From contig JANNCN010000009.1 of the NCBI GenBank assembly GCA_031386665.1, positions 1-44,205 on the forward strand: a DNA stretch of 44,205 bases. Direction: 5' to 3'. The position numbers and the translations under genes are program-made. Positions 1 through 7,553 of the stretch are shown here, one piece after another (the stretch's first letter is position 1; the number at the start of each line of letters is the position of its first letter). A model generated the notes under the pieces. It was not told the DNA's origin, ran no database searches, and was given only the letters and a program-made list of their open reading frames with translations. Source of the DNA: JANYCG01 sp031386665. GTDB taxonomy: Bacteria > Pseudomonadota > Gammaproteobacteria > Burkholderiales > Burkholderiaceae_C.

Positions 1-306
1 GGTGTCGTTGTCATTGGTGAACATGACAATTGGGCGGCGCGCATCGCGGGTGGCCAGCACCACATGTTCCAGCGCGTCGCGGGCTTCGCTTTCGGCATCC
101 ACAATGATCATGTCGGGTGCAAGCTGGTTAATGCGCTCTGCTAAAAATGCATCGCCTGGCAGCACAGCCACCAAATTGAAGCCGTTTTCCAGCAAACCAA
201 TGCGCAAACTGCGCGAGCGCTCGGCTTGGGCAATAGCAAAGCTGTCGTCGTCGTCCAGCGAGACAAGTTCAGGAGCCACCACAACGATGCGCAAGGCTTC
301 GGTCAT
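1..306 (-). CDS. ANTAR-type response regulator, N-terminal part (cut by window edge)
   Basis: Reading the minus strand from an ATG at 306 gives 102 codons open to the window edge. The protein starts MTEALRIVVVAPEL and continues with RSLRIGLLENGFNLVAVLPG, LAPDMIIVDAES and RRPIVMFTND. This is the receiver fold of NasT/AmiR-like regulators, in which D-x-I-I-V-D marks the usual phosphoacceptor strand. The C-terminal ANTAR RNA-binding domain would lie outside the window and is not seen, so the family call is by similarity of the receiver part. The frame is also open upstream to a GTG at 358, which would add 17 residues; neither start has a clear ribosome site, and the ATG fits the usual N-terminus. 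It diverges from tsaD. Confidence 0.72.
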   Translation of the reverse strand, partial: MTEALRIVVVAPELVSLDDDDSFAIAQAERSRSLRIGLLENGFNLVAVLPGDAFLAERINQLAPDMIIVDAESEARDALEHVVLATRDARRPIVMFTNDNDT

Positions 307-365
307 CTTGAGGGTTTGCAAGAAGCGGGCCAGATTGGCGGGGCACTCATCTAAACTCACGACCT

Positions 366-1412
366 ATGTCAAACAAGCTGTTGGTGCTGGGAATCGAGTC
401 ATCGTGCGACGAAACCGGCGTGGCGCTGGTGCAGACCCAGGGCGATGCCGTGCCCCAACTTCTGTCTCATGCCTTGTTCAGCCAAATCGAGATGCATCAA
501 GCCTATGGCGGCGTGGTGCCCGAACTGGCCAGCCGCGACCATATTCGCCGCGTCTTGCCGCTGACGCACGAGGTGCTGGCCGCGTCAAACCGGGTTTTGG
601 GCGATGTGGGCGTGGTCGTTTACACGCGCGGCCCTGGCCTGGCGGGCGCACTGTTGGTGGGCGCGGGTGTGGCCTGTGCCTTGGGTGCCGCCTTGAACAA
701 GCCTGTGCTGGGCGTGCACCATCTTGAAGGCCACTTGCTGTCGCCCTTTTTAAGTGCAGACCCACCCGAATTCCCCTTTGTCGCGCTCTTGGTGTCAGGC
801 GGGCACACTCAGTTGATGCGGGTGGACGGCGTGGGCCGTTACGAATTGTTGGGCGAAACCATCGACGACGCCGCAGGCGAAGCCTTTGATAAATCCGCCA
901 AATTGATGGGTTTGGGCTACCCCGGCGGTGCCGCCCTGTCGCGCATGGCGCAAAGTGGTGACCCAGCCGCCTTCAAGCTACCGCGCCCCTTGCTGCACAG
1001 CGGCAATCTGGATTTTTCATTCGCCGGACTCAAAACCGCCGTGATGATGCAGGCCAAGAAGCTCGGTGAAGAGCTAGACCTGCGCAAAGCTGATTTGGCG
1101 GCATCAACCGAAGCGGCGATTGTCGAAGTGCTGCTAAAAAAATCAATGACCGCCTTGAAGAAAACCGGCCTGAGGCGCTTGGTGGTGGCCGGCGGCGTAG
1201 GCGCAAACCGCCAATTGCGCCAACAGCTCAACGCCGCTTGCGCTAAGCAAAGCGTGCGGGTGCATTACCCAGAGCTTGAATTCTGCTCAGACAACGGCGC
1301 CATGATCGCCATGGCCGGTGCCATGCGCCTGCAAAGCGGCATTCAAAGCGCCAACATGGCCTATGCGTTTGATGTGAAGCCCAGGTGGGGGCTGGACGCG
1401 ATTGGGGGTTGA
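366..1412 (+). CDS. tsaD: tRNA N6-adenosine threonylcarbamoyltransferase TsaD
   Basis: This 348-residue protein is the usual length for the bacterial Kae1/TsaD family. The family transfers threonylcarbamoyl from threonylcarbamoyl-AMP to A37 of tRNAs that read ANN codons, in complex with TsaB and TsaE in the cytoplasm. Visible signatures are the start LGIESSCDETGVAL, the metal-binding HHLEGH, the nucleotide-site SGGHTQL, DDAAGEAFDK, and the C-terminal GGVGANRQLR and CSDNGAMIA. The ATG at 366 gives the standard N-terminus. It is divergent from the response regulator and convergent with the small heat-shock gene. No other t6A genes are in the window. The assignment is secure. Confidence 0.98.
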   Translation: MSNKLLVLGIESSCDETGVALVQTQGDAVPQLLSHALFSQIEMHQAYGGVVPELASRDHIRRVLPLTHEVLAASNRVLGDVGVVVYTRGPGLAGALLVGAGVACALGAALNKPVLGVHHLEGHLLSPFLSADPPEFPFVALLVSGGHTQLMRVDGVGRYELLGETIDDAAGEAFDKSAKLMGLGYPGGAALSRMAQSGDPAAFKLPRPLLHSGNLDFSFAGLKTAVMMQAKKLGEELDLRKADLAASTEAAIVEVLLKKSMTALKKTGLRRLVVAGGVGANRQLRQQLNAACAKQSVRVHYPELEFCSDNGAMIAMAGAMRLQSGIQSANMAYAFDVKPRWGLDAIGG

Positions 1413-1495
1413 GGCGCTGCACCGGCCCTGTAGCCACTGCGCCTCAGTCATTTGCGAATCAGAGCTAACTGATTCATTCTAGGCCGAGAATCATA

Positions 1496-1521
1496 AATTT
1501 TACCACAAATGTAGTAAAATT
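1496..1521. repeat. Near-perfect 26-nt palindrome downstream of tsaD
   Basis: The arms AATTTTAC (1496-1503) and GTAAAATT (1514-1521) are exact reverse complements. The interior (ACA-AA-TGT) continues the symmetry with one mismatch (C1504/A1513). It sits in the 257-bp convergent gap between tsaD and the small heat-shock gene. It could end transcription from either side or bind a dimeric protein; the sequence does not decide. The AT-rich stem with no clear GC core argues against a strong terminator. Confidence 0.5.
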
Positions 1522-1550
1522 GAGTCAAAAAAGCTCTTTTGGCATGGCTT

Positions 1551-1632
1551 CTGTCAAAATACGAGCTAAAAGTACCTCTAGCTCTCGGATTTATTGGGTT
1601 TGTTGCTATTTATTACGTAGCAACAAACCCAA
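1551..1632. repeat. Dispersed intergenic element, copy A (degenerate head, long hairpin)
   Basis: The segment GTCAAAATACGAG...CCTCTAGCTCTCGG aligns with two other places in the window (25138-25208 and 37115-37186). In all three a head reading about GGYCGAAATATGA and a conserved CCTCTAGCTCYCG block are followed by a hairpin whose arms end in GCTA and TAGC. Here the hairpin is the longest: 1594-1608 and 1618-1632 form a perfect 15-bp stem around a 9-nt loop. Three AAGGC units follow at 1631-1645. The element fills the convergent gap between tsaD and the small heat-shock gene, where it may act as a terminator. It is not coding. Confidence 0.7.
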
Positions 1633-1669
1633 GGCAAGGCAAGGCAAGCGCCTACCGCGCAATCCGACG

Positions 1670-2062
1670 TTAGTGGATCGTCAGTTCAGACACCGCACTG
1701 GCCACCACTTTTTTGACCAATTTGAGGGTCAAAACACCGTTGTCCAGCTTGGCTTCGCTGCCTGCTGGGTCCAGATCTTGTGGCAGCTCGTAAGCGGCTT
1801 TGTACTGGCGTGGGGCGCCTTCTTTGGAGGTGATGCGCACCACGCTGCCTTCAATGCCGATGGTCAGCTGGTCTTTGGCAATGCCGGGCACGTCAAAACT
1901 TAGGGTGAACGAGGTGTCGTCTTGCTCGAAAGTAGCCGCTTTTTGGCGGCTGGCTTGCAGGGCTTCGTCCATGAAACGCTCTAGGCTGCTGCCAGCGGCT
2001 TGACCATGGTGAGCAAAGCCGAAGCGGCGGAAATGAGCGGGGGTGGTGGTTGCAAAAAACAT
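1670..2062 (-). CDS. Small heat-shock protein, Hsp20/alpha-crystallin family
   Basis: This 130-residue cytoplasmic holdase belongs to the Hsp20 (IbpA-like) family, which binds unfolding proteins until DnaK/ClpB can refold them. The alpha-crystallin domain spans about residues 45-130, with SFTLSFDVPGIAKDQLTIGI, then VVRITSK, and the closing LDNGVLTLKLVKK, which carries the family's G-V-L-T-L signature. The C-terminal I-x-I anchor is only weakly represented by ELTIH. The ATG at 2062 was chosen because an AGGAG ribosome site lies 7 nt upstream; the open frame continues to 2143 but nothing supports that start. A sigma-32-like -35 element lies upstream (see 2117-2145). Confidence 0.93.
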   Translation of the reverse strand: MFFATTTPAHFRRFGFAHHGQAAGSSLERFMDEALQASRQKAATFEQDDTSFTLSFDVPGIAKDQLTIGIEGSVVRITSKEGAPRQYKAAYELPQDLDPAGSEAKLDNGVLTLKLVKKVVASAVSELTIH

Positions 2063-2116
2063 GAGAGAACTCCTGGTTGAATTTGCGGCTCGCACTGTGT
2101 TTGCCGCATGCCAACA

Positions 2117-2145
2117 ATCTGCGCACTTCCAGGCGGTTTTCAAGC
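2117..2145 (-). promoter_or_regulatory. Candidate heat-shock promoter for the hsp20 gene
   Basis: On the minus strand GCTTGAAAAC (2145-2136) matches the sigma-32 -35 consensus CTTGAAA. A weak -10 match (GCGCAGATT) follows after about 13 nt, leaving roughly 50 nt to the ATG at 2062. The inverted copy of the same decamer is at 2179-2188 on the plus strand. The -35 match is good and the -10 match is poor, so this is a tentative call. Confidence 0.4.
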
Positions 2146-2286
2146 GGAGTCAAGGCCTATTTATTATTCAAAACCCGGGCTTGAAAACGGGGCTGATGGC
2201 GCTATGTGCCCGCCCGTTCAAGAGGCAAGGGGGCCGAATGAAACCAAGCTGGTATAGACTGGTCGCCCCTCATTTGGAAGGGCCCC

Positions 2287-2819
2287 ATGATGCCCCCTAC
2301 TCCCTCGATATTGCGCCGCCGTTGGTCACTTTGGGCGGGGGCGGGCGCTGCCAGTCTGGCCCTGCCCACTTGGGCGCAATTTGCCAATGTGCCGTACCGT
2401 GGCAGCTCGCCACCATTGATTGACTTGATTAGCGGGCAGGTGAATTTGATGATCAGCACCCTGGCCAGCGCCGCAGTGCACCACAAATCGGGCAAGGTGC
2501 GCATGTTAGCCACCACGGCCCCCAAGCGGCATCCCGATTTTCCGGACCCGCCGACCCTGGCCGAACTGGGCGTCAGAGGCATGGACTACGAGCAATGGTT
2601 TGGCGTTCTGGCCCCTGCCAACACACCCAAGGCCATTGTGGACAAACTGAACGCCGCGATGGCGAAGGCGGCGCTCACGCCAAATGCCAAAGAGCGCCTG
2701 GCCGGTTTGCGATGGACCCTGCGACGGGAAGCCCAGAGGATTTTCGGCGTCGGGTCGAAACAGACGCTGCTCGCTGGGTCAAACTGGCAGTGGATATAGG
2801 GATCGAGCCCCTGGACTGA
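2287..2819 (+). pseudogene. Decayed Bug/TctC-type periplasmic solute receptor
   Basis: Intact Bug (TctC) receptors are about 320 residues and deliver carboxylates to tripartite tricarboxylate or related transporters. Here a plausible signal peptide (RRRWSLWAGAGAASLALPTWAQ) runs straight into VPYRGSSPPLIDLISGQVNL, which in intact family members sits near residue 180, so about 150 residues are missing. The familiar sequence continues through PPTLAELGV and WFGVLAPANTPKAIVDKLNA to ERLAGL near 2712. The family's C-terminus (TGSPEDFRRRVETDAARWVK) then appears in the +2 frame and ends at the stop at 2819. The gene therefore carries an internal deletion and a frameshift. Its leader retains GGAAGG before the ATG. 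It is almost certainly not functional; short in-frame peptides could still be made. Confidence 0.85.
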
Positions 2820-2862
2820 GCCGACAGTGCGGCCCGTTTCGGGCCAAAACAGGTTTCCGGGC

Positions 2863-2868
2863 TATAAT
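2863..2868 (+). promoter_or_regulatory. Probable -10 element of rpsO
   Basis: A perfect TATAAT stands 82 nt before the rpsO ATG. No good -35 is found 16-18 bp upstream, where a GGCCCG/CGGGCC hairpin (2831-2845) lies instead. The call rests on the -10 match and on its position in front of a highly expressed ribosomal protein gene. Confidence 0.5.
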
Positions 2869-2950
2869 CGAACGGCTTTGCATCTCGCAATAGCGCACGC
2901 CAGAGGCAGTTCCAGCGTCTTGCGCAAGTTCAATTCATCAGGAAAACACA

Positions 2951-3217
2951 ATGATTCTCTCCAGCATCAAAGCCGCTGTCGTGAAAGACAACGCACGCAA
3001 AGTCGGTGACACCGGCAGCCCAGAGGTGCAAGTTGCACTGCTGACAGCCCGCATCAACGAACTCACGCCTCATTTCAAAACCCACGCCAAAGACCACCAT
3101 GGTCGCCGTGGCCTGTTGCGCATGGTCAGCCGTCGTCGCAAGCTGCTGGACTATTTGAACAGCAAGGACCATGACCGATATGCAGCGCTGATTGCCAAGT
3201 TGGGCCTGCGCAAGTAA
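2951..3217 (+). CDS. rpsO: Small ribosomal subunit protein uS15
   Basis: This 88-residue protein has the normal uS15 length. It binds 16S rRNA early in assembly of the 30S platform. Visible family blocks are DTGSPEVQVALLTARI, LTPHFKTHAKDHHGRRGLL, MVSRRRKLLDYL and the C-terminal LIAKLGLRK. The ribosome site is AGGA, 8 nt before the ATG. A strong intrinsic terminator follows within 25 nt, yet pnp is next on the same strand, as in many proteobacteria; pnp then depends on read-through or on its own promoter. In E. coli S15 represses its own translation through the leader. No such pseudoknot was sought here. Confidence 0.98.
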   Translation: MILSSIKAAVVKDNARKVGDTGSPEVQVALLTARINELTPHFKTHAKDHHGRRGLLRMVSRRRKLLDYLNSKDHDRYAALIAKLGLRK

Positions 3218-3237
3218 GTCGGTTGCCAAGAATGACA

Positions 3238-3272
3238 AACGCCTGAGTTTCTCAAGAGCTCGGGCGTTTTTT
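3238..3272 (+). terminator. Rho-independent terminator after rpsO
   Basis: AACGCCTGAG (3238-3247) pairs with CTCGGGCGTT (3259-3268), a 10-bp stem with one wobble pair, followed by TTTT. It begins 20 nt after the rpsO stop. Confidence 0.85.
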
Positions 3273-3349
3273 ACTTCAAATCTGAAAACTTCAAGCTGAA
3301 AACTTAAAGTCACAGAGCAAGCCGGGTTGATCTGCCGCAGAGCGAAGCT

Positions 3350-3415
3350 GTGTCATTCCAAATCAATTTAACGCAAGCCCAAGCCTGGGTTCAGTAAATT
3401 AATCTGGAATGGCAT
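3350..3415 (+). promoter_or_regulatory. Long leader hairpin upstream of pnp
   Basis: The arms 3354-3370 and 3395-3411 pair over 17 positions with two mismatches. Wobble and Watson-Crick pairs extend the stem outward to about 3350/3415. A smaller hairpin (AGCCCA/TGGGTT) sits inside the loop. The pnp ATG follows 73 nt later. In E. coli and relatives, PNPase controls its own mRNA through RNase III cleavage of a long leader stem-loop (established). This hairpin has a similar position and length, so the same use is inferred; its sequence has not been compared with known leaders. Confidence 0.6.
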
Positions 3416-3488
3416 CGTGTTCTGTGTAGCTGACCCGCAACACTGGCCAAGGCGGTTGTCGCCTTCCCACAATAACTGGAGAACACAC

Positions 3489-5594
3489 ATGAGCATTTTC
3501 AATAAAGTTAGCAAAACGTTTCAATGGGGTCAGCACAAGGTTGTGATGGAGACGGGTGAAATCGCCCGTCAATCGTCTGGCGCCGTGCTGCTGGACATGG
3601 AAGGCACCGTTGTTTTGGCCACTGTGGTTGCCAAAACCGAGGGCAAAGCAGGGCAAGACTTTTTCCCTCTGACGGTGGATTACCTTGAGAAAACCTACGC
3701 AGCGGGCAAAATCCCCGGCAGCTTCTTCAAGCGCGAAGGCCGCCCAAGCGAATTCGAAACCCTGACCAGTCGTCTGATTGATCGCCCCATTCGCCCGCTG
3801 TTCCCTGAAGGCTTCTTCAACGAAGTTCACGTCGTGGTTCACACCCTGTCGCTGAACCCTGAAGTCGATGCTGATATTGCCGCTTTGATTGCAGTCAGCG
3901 CAGCTTTGTCGGTGAGTGGCGTGCCTTTCAGCGGCCCGATTGGCGCAGCCCGCGTAGGTTATGTCAACAGTGCCTATGTGCTCAATCCAGGTCAAACCGC
4001 TCGCAAGGATTCCATTTTAGATTTGGTCGTTGCGGGCACCGAAGCCGCCGTGTTGATGGTCGAGTCCGAAGCGCAGCAGTTGTCTGAAGAGATCATGTTG
4101 GGCGCGGTCGTTTTTGGCCACGAGCAAGGCAACATTGCCATCAACGCCATTCACGAATTGGTGCGCGATGCCGGCAAACCGGTTTGGGACTGGAAAGCGC
4201 CAGCCAAAGACGACGTGCTGATCGCTAAAGTCGGCGCACTGGCCGAAGAAAAGCTGGCTGCCGCCTATCAGATTCGCAACAAGCAGGCCCGCACCCATGC
4301 CACGCGCGAAACCTACAACTGGGTCAAGATGGGCTTGAAAGCCGAAGGCGTTGTGTTTGATGCCGTAGCCGTTGAAGGCATGTTGTTTGACATCGAAGCG
4401 AAAATCGTCCGCAGCCAGATTCTTGCGGGCGAGCCGCGCATCGATGGTCGTGACACCCGTACCGTGCGTGCGATTGAAATCCGCAACGGCGTGTTGCCAC
4501 GTACCCATGGCTCCGCCCTGTTCACCCGGGGTGAAACCCAGGCTTTGGTCGTCACCACCTTGGGTACAGAGCGCGACGCACAGCGTATTGATGCCTTGGC
4601 AGGTGAATACGAAGACCGCTTCATGCTGCACTACAACATGCCTCCGTTCGCCACTGGCGAAACCGGTCGCGTGGGCACACCCAAGCGCCGTGAAATCGGA
4701 CATGGCCGTTTGGCCAAACGCGCGCTGATTGCTTGCCTGCCAAGCAAAGAAGAATTTCCGTACACCATGCGCGTGGTCTCCGAGATTACCGAGTCGAACG
4801 GTTCATCCAGCATGGCGTCGGTTTGCGGTGGCTGCTTGAGCTTGATGGACGCTGGCGTCCCCATGAAAGCGCACGTGGCGGGCATTGCCATGGGCTTGAT
4901 CAAAGACGGTGGCCGCTTTGCCGTGCTGACAGACATTTTGGGTGACGAAGATCATTTGGGCGACATGGACTTCAAAGTCGCCGGCACCACCAACGGCATC
5001 ACCGCTTTGCAGATGGACATCAAAATCCAGGGCATTACCAAAGAAATCATGCAAGTCGCATTGGCTCAGGCCAAAGAAGCTCGCATGCACATTTTGGGCA
5101 AAATGCAAGAGGCCATGGGCGAGGCCAAAACCGAGGTGTCCAACTTTGCGCCCAAGCTCTACACGATGAAGATCAACCCCGAGAAGATTCGTGACGTAAT
5201 TGGCAAAGGCGGCGCCGTCATTCGTGCATTGACCGAAGAAACCGGTTGCCAAATCAACATTGAAGAGGACGGCACCATCACTATTGCCGCCACAGACGGT
5301 GCAAAGGCTGAAGAAGCCAAGCGCCGCATCGCGCAAATCACTGCCGAAGTCGAAATTGGCAAGGTTTACGAAGGCCCCATCACCAAGATTTTGGACTTTG
5401 GTGCTTTGGTCAACTTGCTGCCAGGAAAAGACGGCTTGCTGCACATCAGTCAAATTGCGCATGAGCGCGTCGAGAAGGTCACTGACTACTTGTCCGAAGG
5501 TCAAATCGTCAAAGTTAAAGTCATGGAGACCGACGAAAAAGGCCGCATCAAGTTGTCGATGAAAGCCTTGTTGGATCGCCCTGCACAGCAGTAA
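3489..5594 (+). CDS. pnp: Polyribonucleotide nucleotidyltransferase (PNPase)
   Basis: The 701-residue enzyme degrades RNA 3' to 5' by phosphorolysis and is a core degradosome component in many bacteria. Order of parts: first RNase PH domain (about 1-215), helical linker, second RNase PH domain with the catalytic GDEDHLGDMDFKVAGT region, the KH domain (about 550-615; GKGGAVIRAL carries the G-x-x-G loop), and the S1 domain (about 620-690; GKVYEGPITKILDFGALV). The start at 3489 is favoured by GGAG 8 nt upstream and by the standard N-terminus MSIFNKVSKTFQWG; the open frame extends to 3417 without support. The C-terminus is short, without an arginine-rich tail after S1. Confidence 0.98.
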   Translation: MSIFNKVSKTFQWGQHKVVMETGEIARQSSGAVLLDMEGTVVLATVVAKTEGKAGQDFFPLTVDYLEKTYAAGKIPGSFFKREGRPSEFETLTSRLIDRPIRPLFPEGFFNEVHVVVHTLSLNPEVDADIAALIAVSAALSVSGVPFSGPIGAARVGYVNSAYVLNPGQTARKDSILDLVVAGTEAAVLMVESEAQQLSEEIMLGAVVFGHEQGNIAINAIHELVRDAGKPVWDWKAPAKDDVLIAKVGALAEEKLAAAYQIRNKQARTHATRETYNWVKMGLKAEGVVFDAVAVEGMLFDIEAKIVRSQILAGEPRIDGRDTRTVRAIEIRNGVLPRTHGSALFTRGETQALVVTTLGTERDAQRIDALAGEYEDRFMLHYNMPPFATGETGRVGTPKRREIGHGRLAKRALIACLPSKEEFPYTMRVVSEITESNGSSSMASVCGGCLSLMDAGVPMKAHVAGIAMGLIKDGGRFAVLTDILGDEDHLGDMDFKVAGTTNGITALQMDIKIQGITKEIMQVALAQAKEARMHILGKMQEAMGEAKTEVSNFAPKLYTMKINPEKIRDVIGKGGAVIRALTEETGCQINIEEDGTITIAATDGAKAEEAKRRIAQITAEVEIGKVYEGPITKILDFGALVNLLPGKDGLLHISQIAHERVEKVTDYLSEGQIVKVKVMETDEKGRIKLSMKALLDRPAQQ

Positions 5595-5614
5595 ACCCAA
5601 TTCGCTTCGATAGC

Positions 5615-5644
5615 CCGACAGCCTGCTCAGGGTGCAGGCGTCGG
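5615..5644 (+). other. Stable hairpin just after pnp
   Basis: CCGAC-A-GCCTGC (5615-5626) pairs with GCAGGC-GTCGG (5634-5644), giving 11 base pairs with one bulged A around a 7-nt loop, 20 nt after the pnp stop. No T run follows, so it is more likely a 3'-end stabiliser or processing site than an intrinsic terminator. Confidence 0.45.
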
Positions 5645-5727
5645 TGCTTGGTTTGAAGCGCAGTGAGAGCGAAGGCAATTCACATCAGCCGCTGAAAAAG
5701 ACAAGTAAGCAGACAAGGAAGTTGACC

Positions 5728-6741
5728 ATGAATGTCATAGAAATTGCCAACTTTGGTGCGCCGGATGTCCTGAAAGCAGGTGTCAGAGCCGTGCCTGTGG
5801 CTGGGGTCGGTGAACTGTTAATCCGAGTGAAAGCAAGCGGTGTGAACCGCCCTGATGTCTTGCAGCGCACAGGCAACTACCCGGTTCCCCCAGGCGCTTC
5901 GGATTTGCCAGGGCTCGAAGTCGCAGGCGTTATTGAAAGTGGCGATGCCGAAGCCATGGTCCTGGCTGGGTTCAAAGTAGGCGATCGCGTGTGCGCCTTG
6001 GTGGCAGGGGGCGGGTACGCCGAATTTTGCGTGGCACCAGTGGTGCAGTGCTTGCCTTCGCCCAATGCCCTGACCGATATTGAAGCGGCTTGCCTGCCCG
6101 AGACCTTTTTCACCGTGTGGAGCAATGTATTTGATCGAGCCCGCCTGCAGAAGGGCGAGACCTTGCTGATTCAAGGCGGTACCAGCGGCATTGGCGTTAC
6201 AGCCATTGCCCTGGGAAAGGCGTTTGGCTGCACCGTCATAGCAACGGCTGGCAGCGACGAAAAAAGCGCAGCCTGCTTGGCTTTGGGTGCGGATTTTGCG
6301 ATCAACTACAAAACCCAGGATTTCGTAGAAGAAGTGAAGCGGGTCACGCAGGGCGCTGGCGTCAACGTCATTCTTGACATGGTGGCGGGTGCCTACGTGG
6401 CGCGTGAAATCGAATGCCTGGCAGACGACGGGCGTTTGGTCATCATCGCGGTGCAAGGGGGTGTGAAAGCTGAGTTCAACGCGGGGGCATTGCTGCGCCG
6501 GCGACTCACCGTCAGCGGGTCAACGTTGCGCCCACGCCCCATCGCGTTCAAGGCAGCTATTGCTTCGTCATTGCGGGTCAACGTTTGGCCCTTGCTTGAA
6601 AGCGGCAAAGTCAAAACCGTCGTTCACAGTGTGTTTGACGCAGTGGGCGATGCAGCCGGCAGCGGTGCGGCAAAGGCACATACCTTGATGGAATCCAATC
6701 AGCACATTGGCAAAATTGTGTTGACTTGGAACCACGCCTGA
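5728..6741 (+). CDS. NAD(P)H:quinone oxidoreductase, PIG3/zeta-crystallin type
   Basis: This 337-residue member of the medium-chain dehydrogenase/reductase family resembles the TP53I3 (PIG3)-type quinone reductases. These use NADPH, lack the zinc sites of alcohol dehydrogenases and act in the cytoplasm. The N-terminal GroES-like domain shows the pattern GVNRPDVLQRTGNYPVPPGA and LEVAGVIESG; the Rossmann domain shows LIQGGTSGIGVTAIALGKAF near residues 145-165. No catalytic or structural zinc cysteine cluster is present. The ATG at 5728 has AGGAAG 7-8 nt upstream. tpiA starts 20 nt after its stop, so the two are probably cotranscribed. The physiological quinone substrate cannot be read from sequence. 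Confidence 0.9.
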   Translation: MNVIEIANFGAPDVLKAGVRAVPVAGVGELLIRVKASGVNRPDVLQRTGNYPVPPGASDLPGLEVAGVIESGDAEAMVLAGFKVGDRVCALVAGGGYAEFCVAPVVQCLPSPNALTDIEAACLPETFFTVWSNVFDRARLQKGETLLIQGGTSGIGVTAIALGKAFGCTVIATAGSDEKSAACLALGADFAINYKTQDFVEEVKRVTQGAGVNVILDMVAGAYVAREIECLADDGRLVIIAVQGGVKAEFNAGALLRRRLTVSGSTLRPRPIAFKAAIASSLRVNVWPLLESGKVKTVVHSVFDAVGDAAGSGAAKAHTLMESNQHIGKIVLTWNHA

Positions 6742-6761
6742 ACGGGCTCAAGAGTGCAATC

Positions 6762-7514
6762 ATGAACAGAAAGCTCATCGTCGGCAATTGGAAGATGAAC
6801 GGCGGGCTGGCACCCAATGAGGCGCTAATCGCTGGGATTTTGGCAGGTTTGGGTGGCCGATCTGTGAAGCAGGCCCAAGTTGCCGTTTGCGTGCCTTATG
6901 TGTTTTTGTCTCAATTGCAGGGTCTGCTCAAAGGAATGCCTGTTGAGTTGGGGGCACAGGATGTGTCTTCTCAAACGTCAGGTGCTTTCACGGGCGAAAT
7001 TTCTGGAGCCATGCTGCGGGAATTCGCAATTCGCTTTTGTCTGGTGGGCCATTCTGAGCGTCGCCAGTTGCACGCAGAGTCAGATGCCTTGGTGTCCTTG
7101 AAGGCCAAGCAGGCGCTGGCAGCAGGCATCACTCCCATTGTGTGTGTTGGGGAAACACTGGCAGAGCGTGAAGCAGGAAAGACTGAAGAGGTCGTCAAAC
7201 GTCAGCTGGCGGCAGTCATTCACGACAATGGCCATTGCATCAGTGAAATTGTGGTCGCCTACGAGCCCGTTTGGGCCATTGGTACCGGAAAAACAGCAAC
7301 CGCAGAACAAGCCCAAGCAGTGCATGCGGTGTTGCGCACCCAGTTGGGTGCGGCAACGGAACATGCCAACAAAATTCACATTTTGTACGGTGGCAGTATG
7401 AATGCCGCCAATGCTGAGCAGTTGCTTGCGCAGCCCGACATTGACGGCGGACTGGTTGGCGGAGCGTCATTGAAGGTGCAGGATTTTTTAGCGATTGTGG
7501 CCGCAGCCCATTGA
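6762..7514 (+). CDS. tpiA: Triosephosphate isomerase
   Basis: The 250-residue enzyme interconverts dihydroxyacetone phosphate and glyceraldehyde 3-phosphate in glycolysis and gluconeogenesis. All catalytic signatures are present: VGNWKMNGG with the active-site Asn and Lys at the N-terminus, LVGHSERRQ with the catalytic His, AYEPVWAIGTGKTA with the catalytic Glu and the flexible lid, and the phosphate-binding LYGGSMNAAN and DGGLVGGASL near the C-terminus. The start at 6762 fits the family N-terminus, although the ribosome site (AAGAG) is weak. It is followed by secG, as in many proteobacteria. Confidence 0.98.
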   Translation: MNRKLIVGNWKMNGGLAPNEALIAGILAGLGGRSVKQAQVAVCVPYVFLSQLQGLLKGMPVELGAQDVSSQTSGAFTGEISGAMLREFAIRFCLVGHSERRQLHAESDALVSLKAKQALAAGITPIVCVGETLAEREAGKTEEVVKRQLAAVIHDNGHCISEIVVAYEPVWAIGTGKTATAEQAQAVHAVLRTQLGAATEHANKIHILYGGSMNAANAEQLLAQPDIDGGLVGGASLKVQDFLAIVAAAH

Positions 7515-7518
7515 CGTC

Positions 7519-7540
7519 TGCCCGACGGGGCGTTTTATAT
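7519..7540 (+). terminator. Weak hairpin and T run between tpiA and secG
   Basis: GCCC (7520-7523) pairs with GGGC (7528-7531) around a 4-nt loop, with a possible T-G closing pair, followed by TTTTATATTT. The stem is short, so at best it attenuates read-through into secG. Confidence 0.3.
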
Positions 7541-7553
7541 TTAGGAGTGAAAA

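Noticed and set aside
2..727. Plus-strand open frame over the left edge and the start of tsaD
   Set aside because: It overlaps both the response-regulator frame (minus) and tsaD; composition is typical of a shadow (Arg/Ser/Ala-rich).
4803..5678. Long minus-strand open frame opposite pnp
   Set aside because: It is a shadow of a conserved coding frame, with no family signature, and pnp explains the region.
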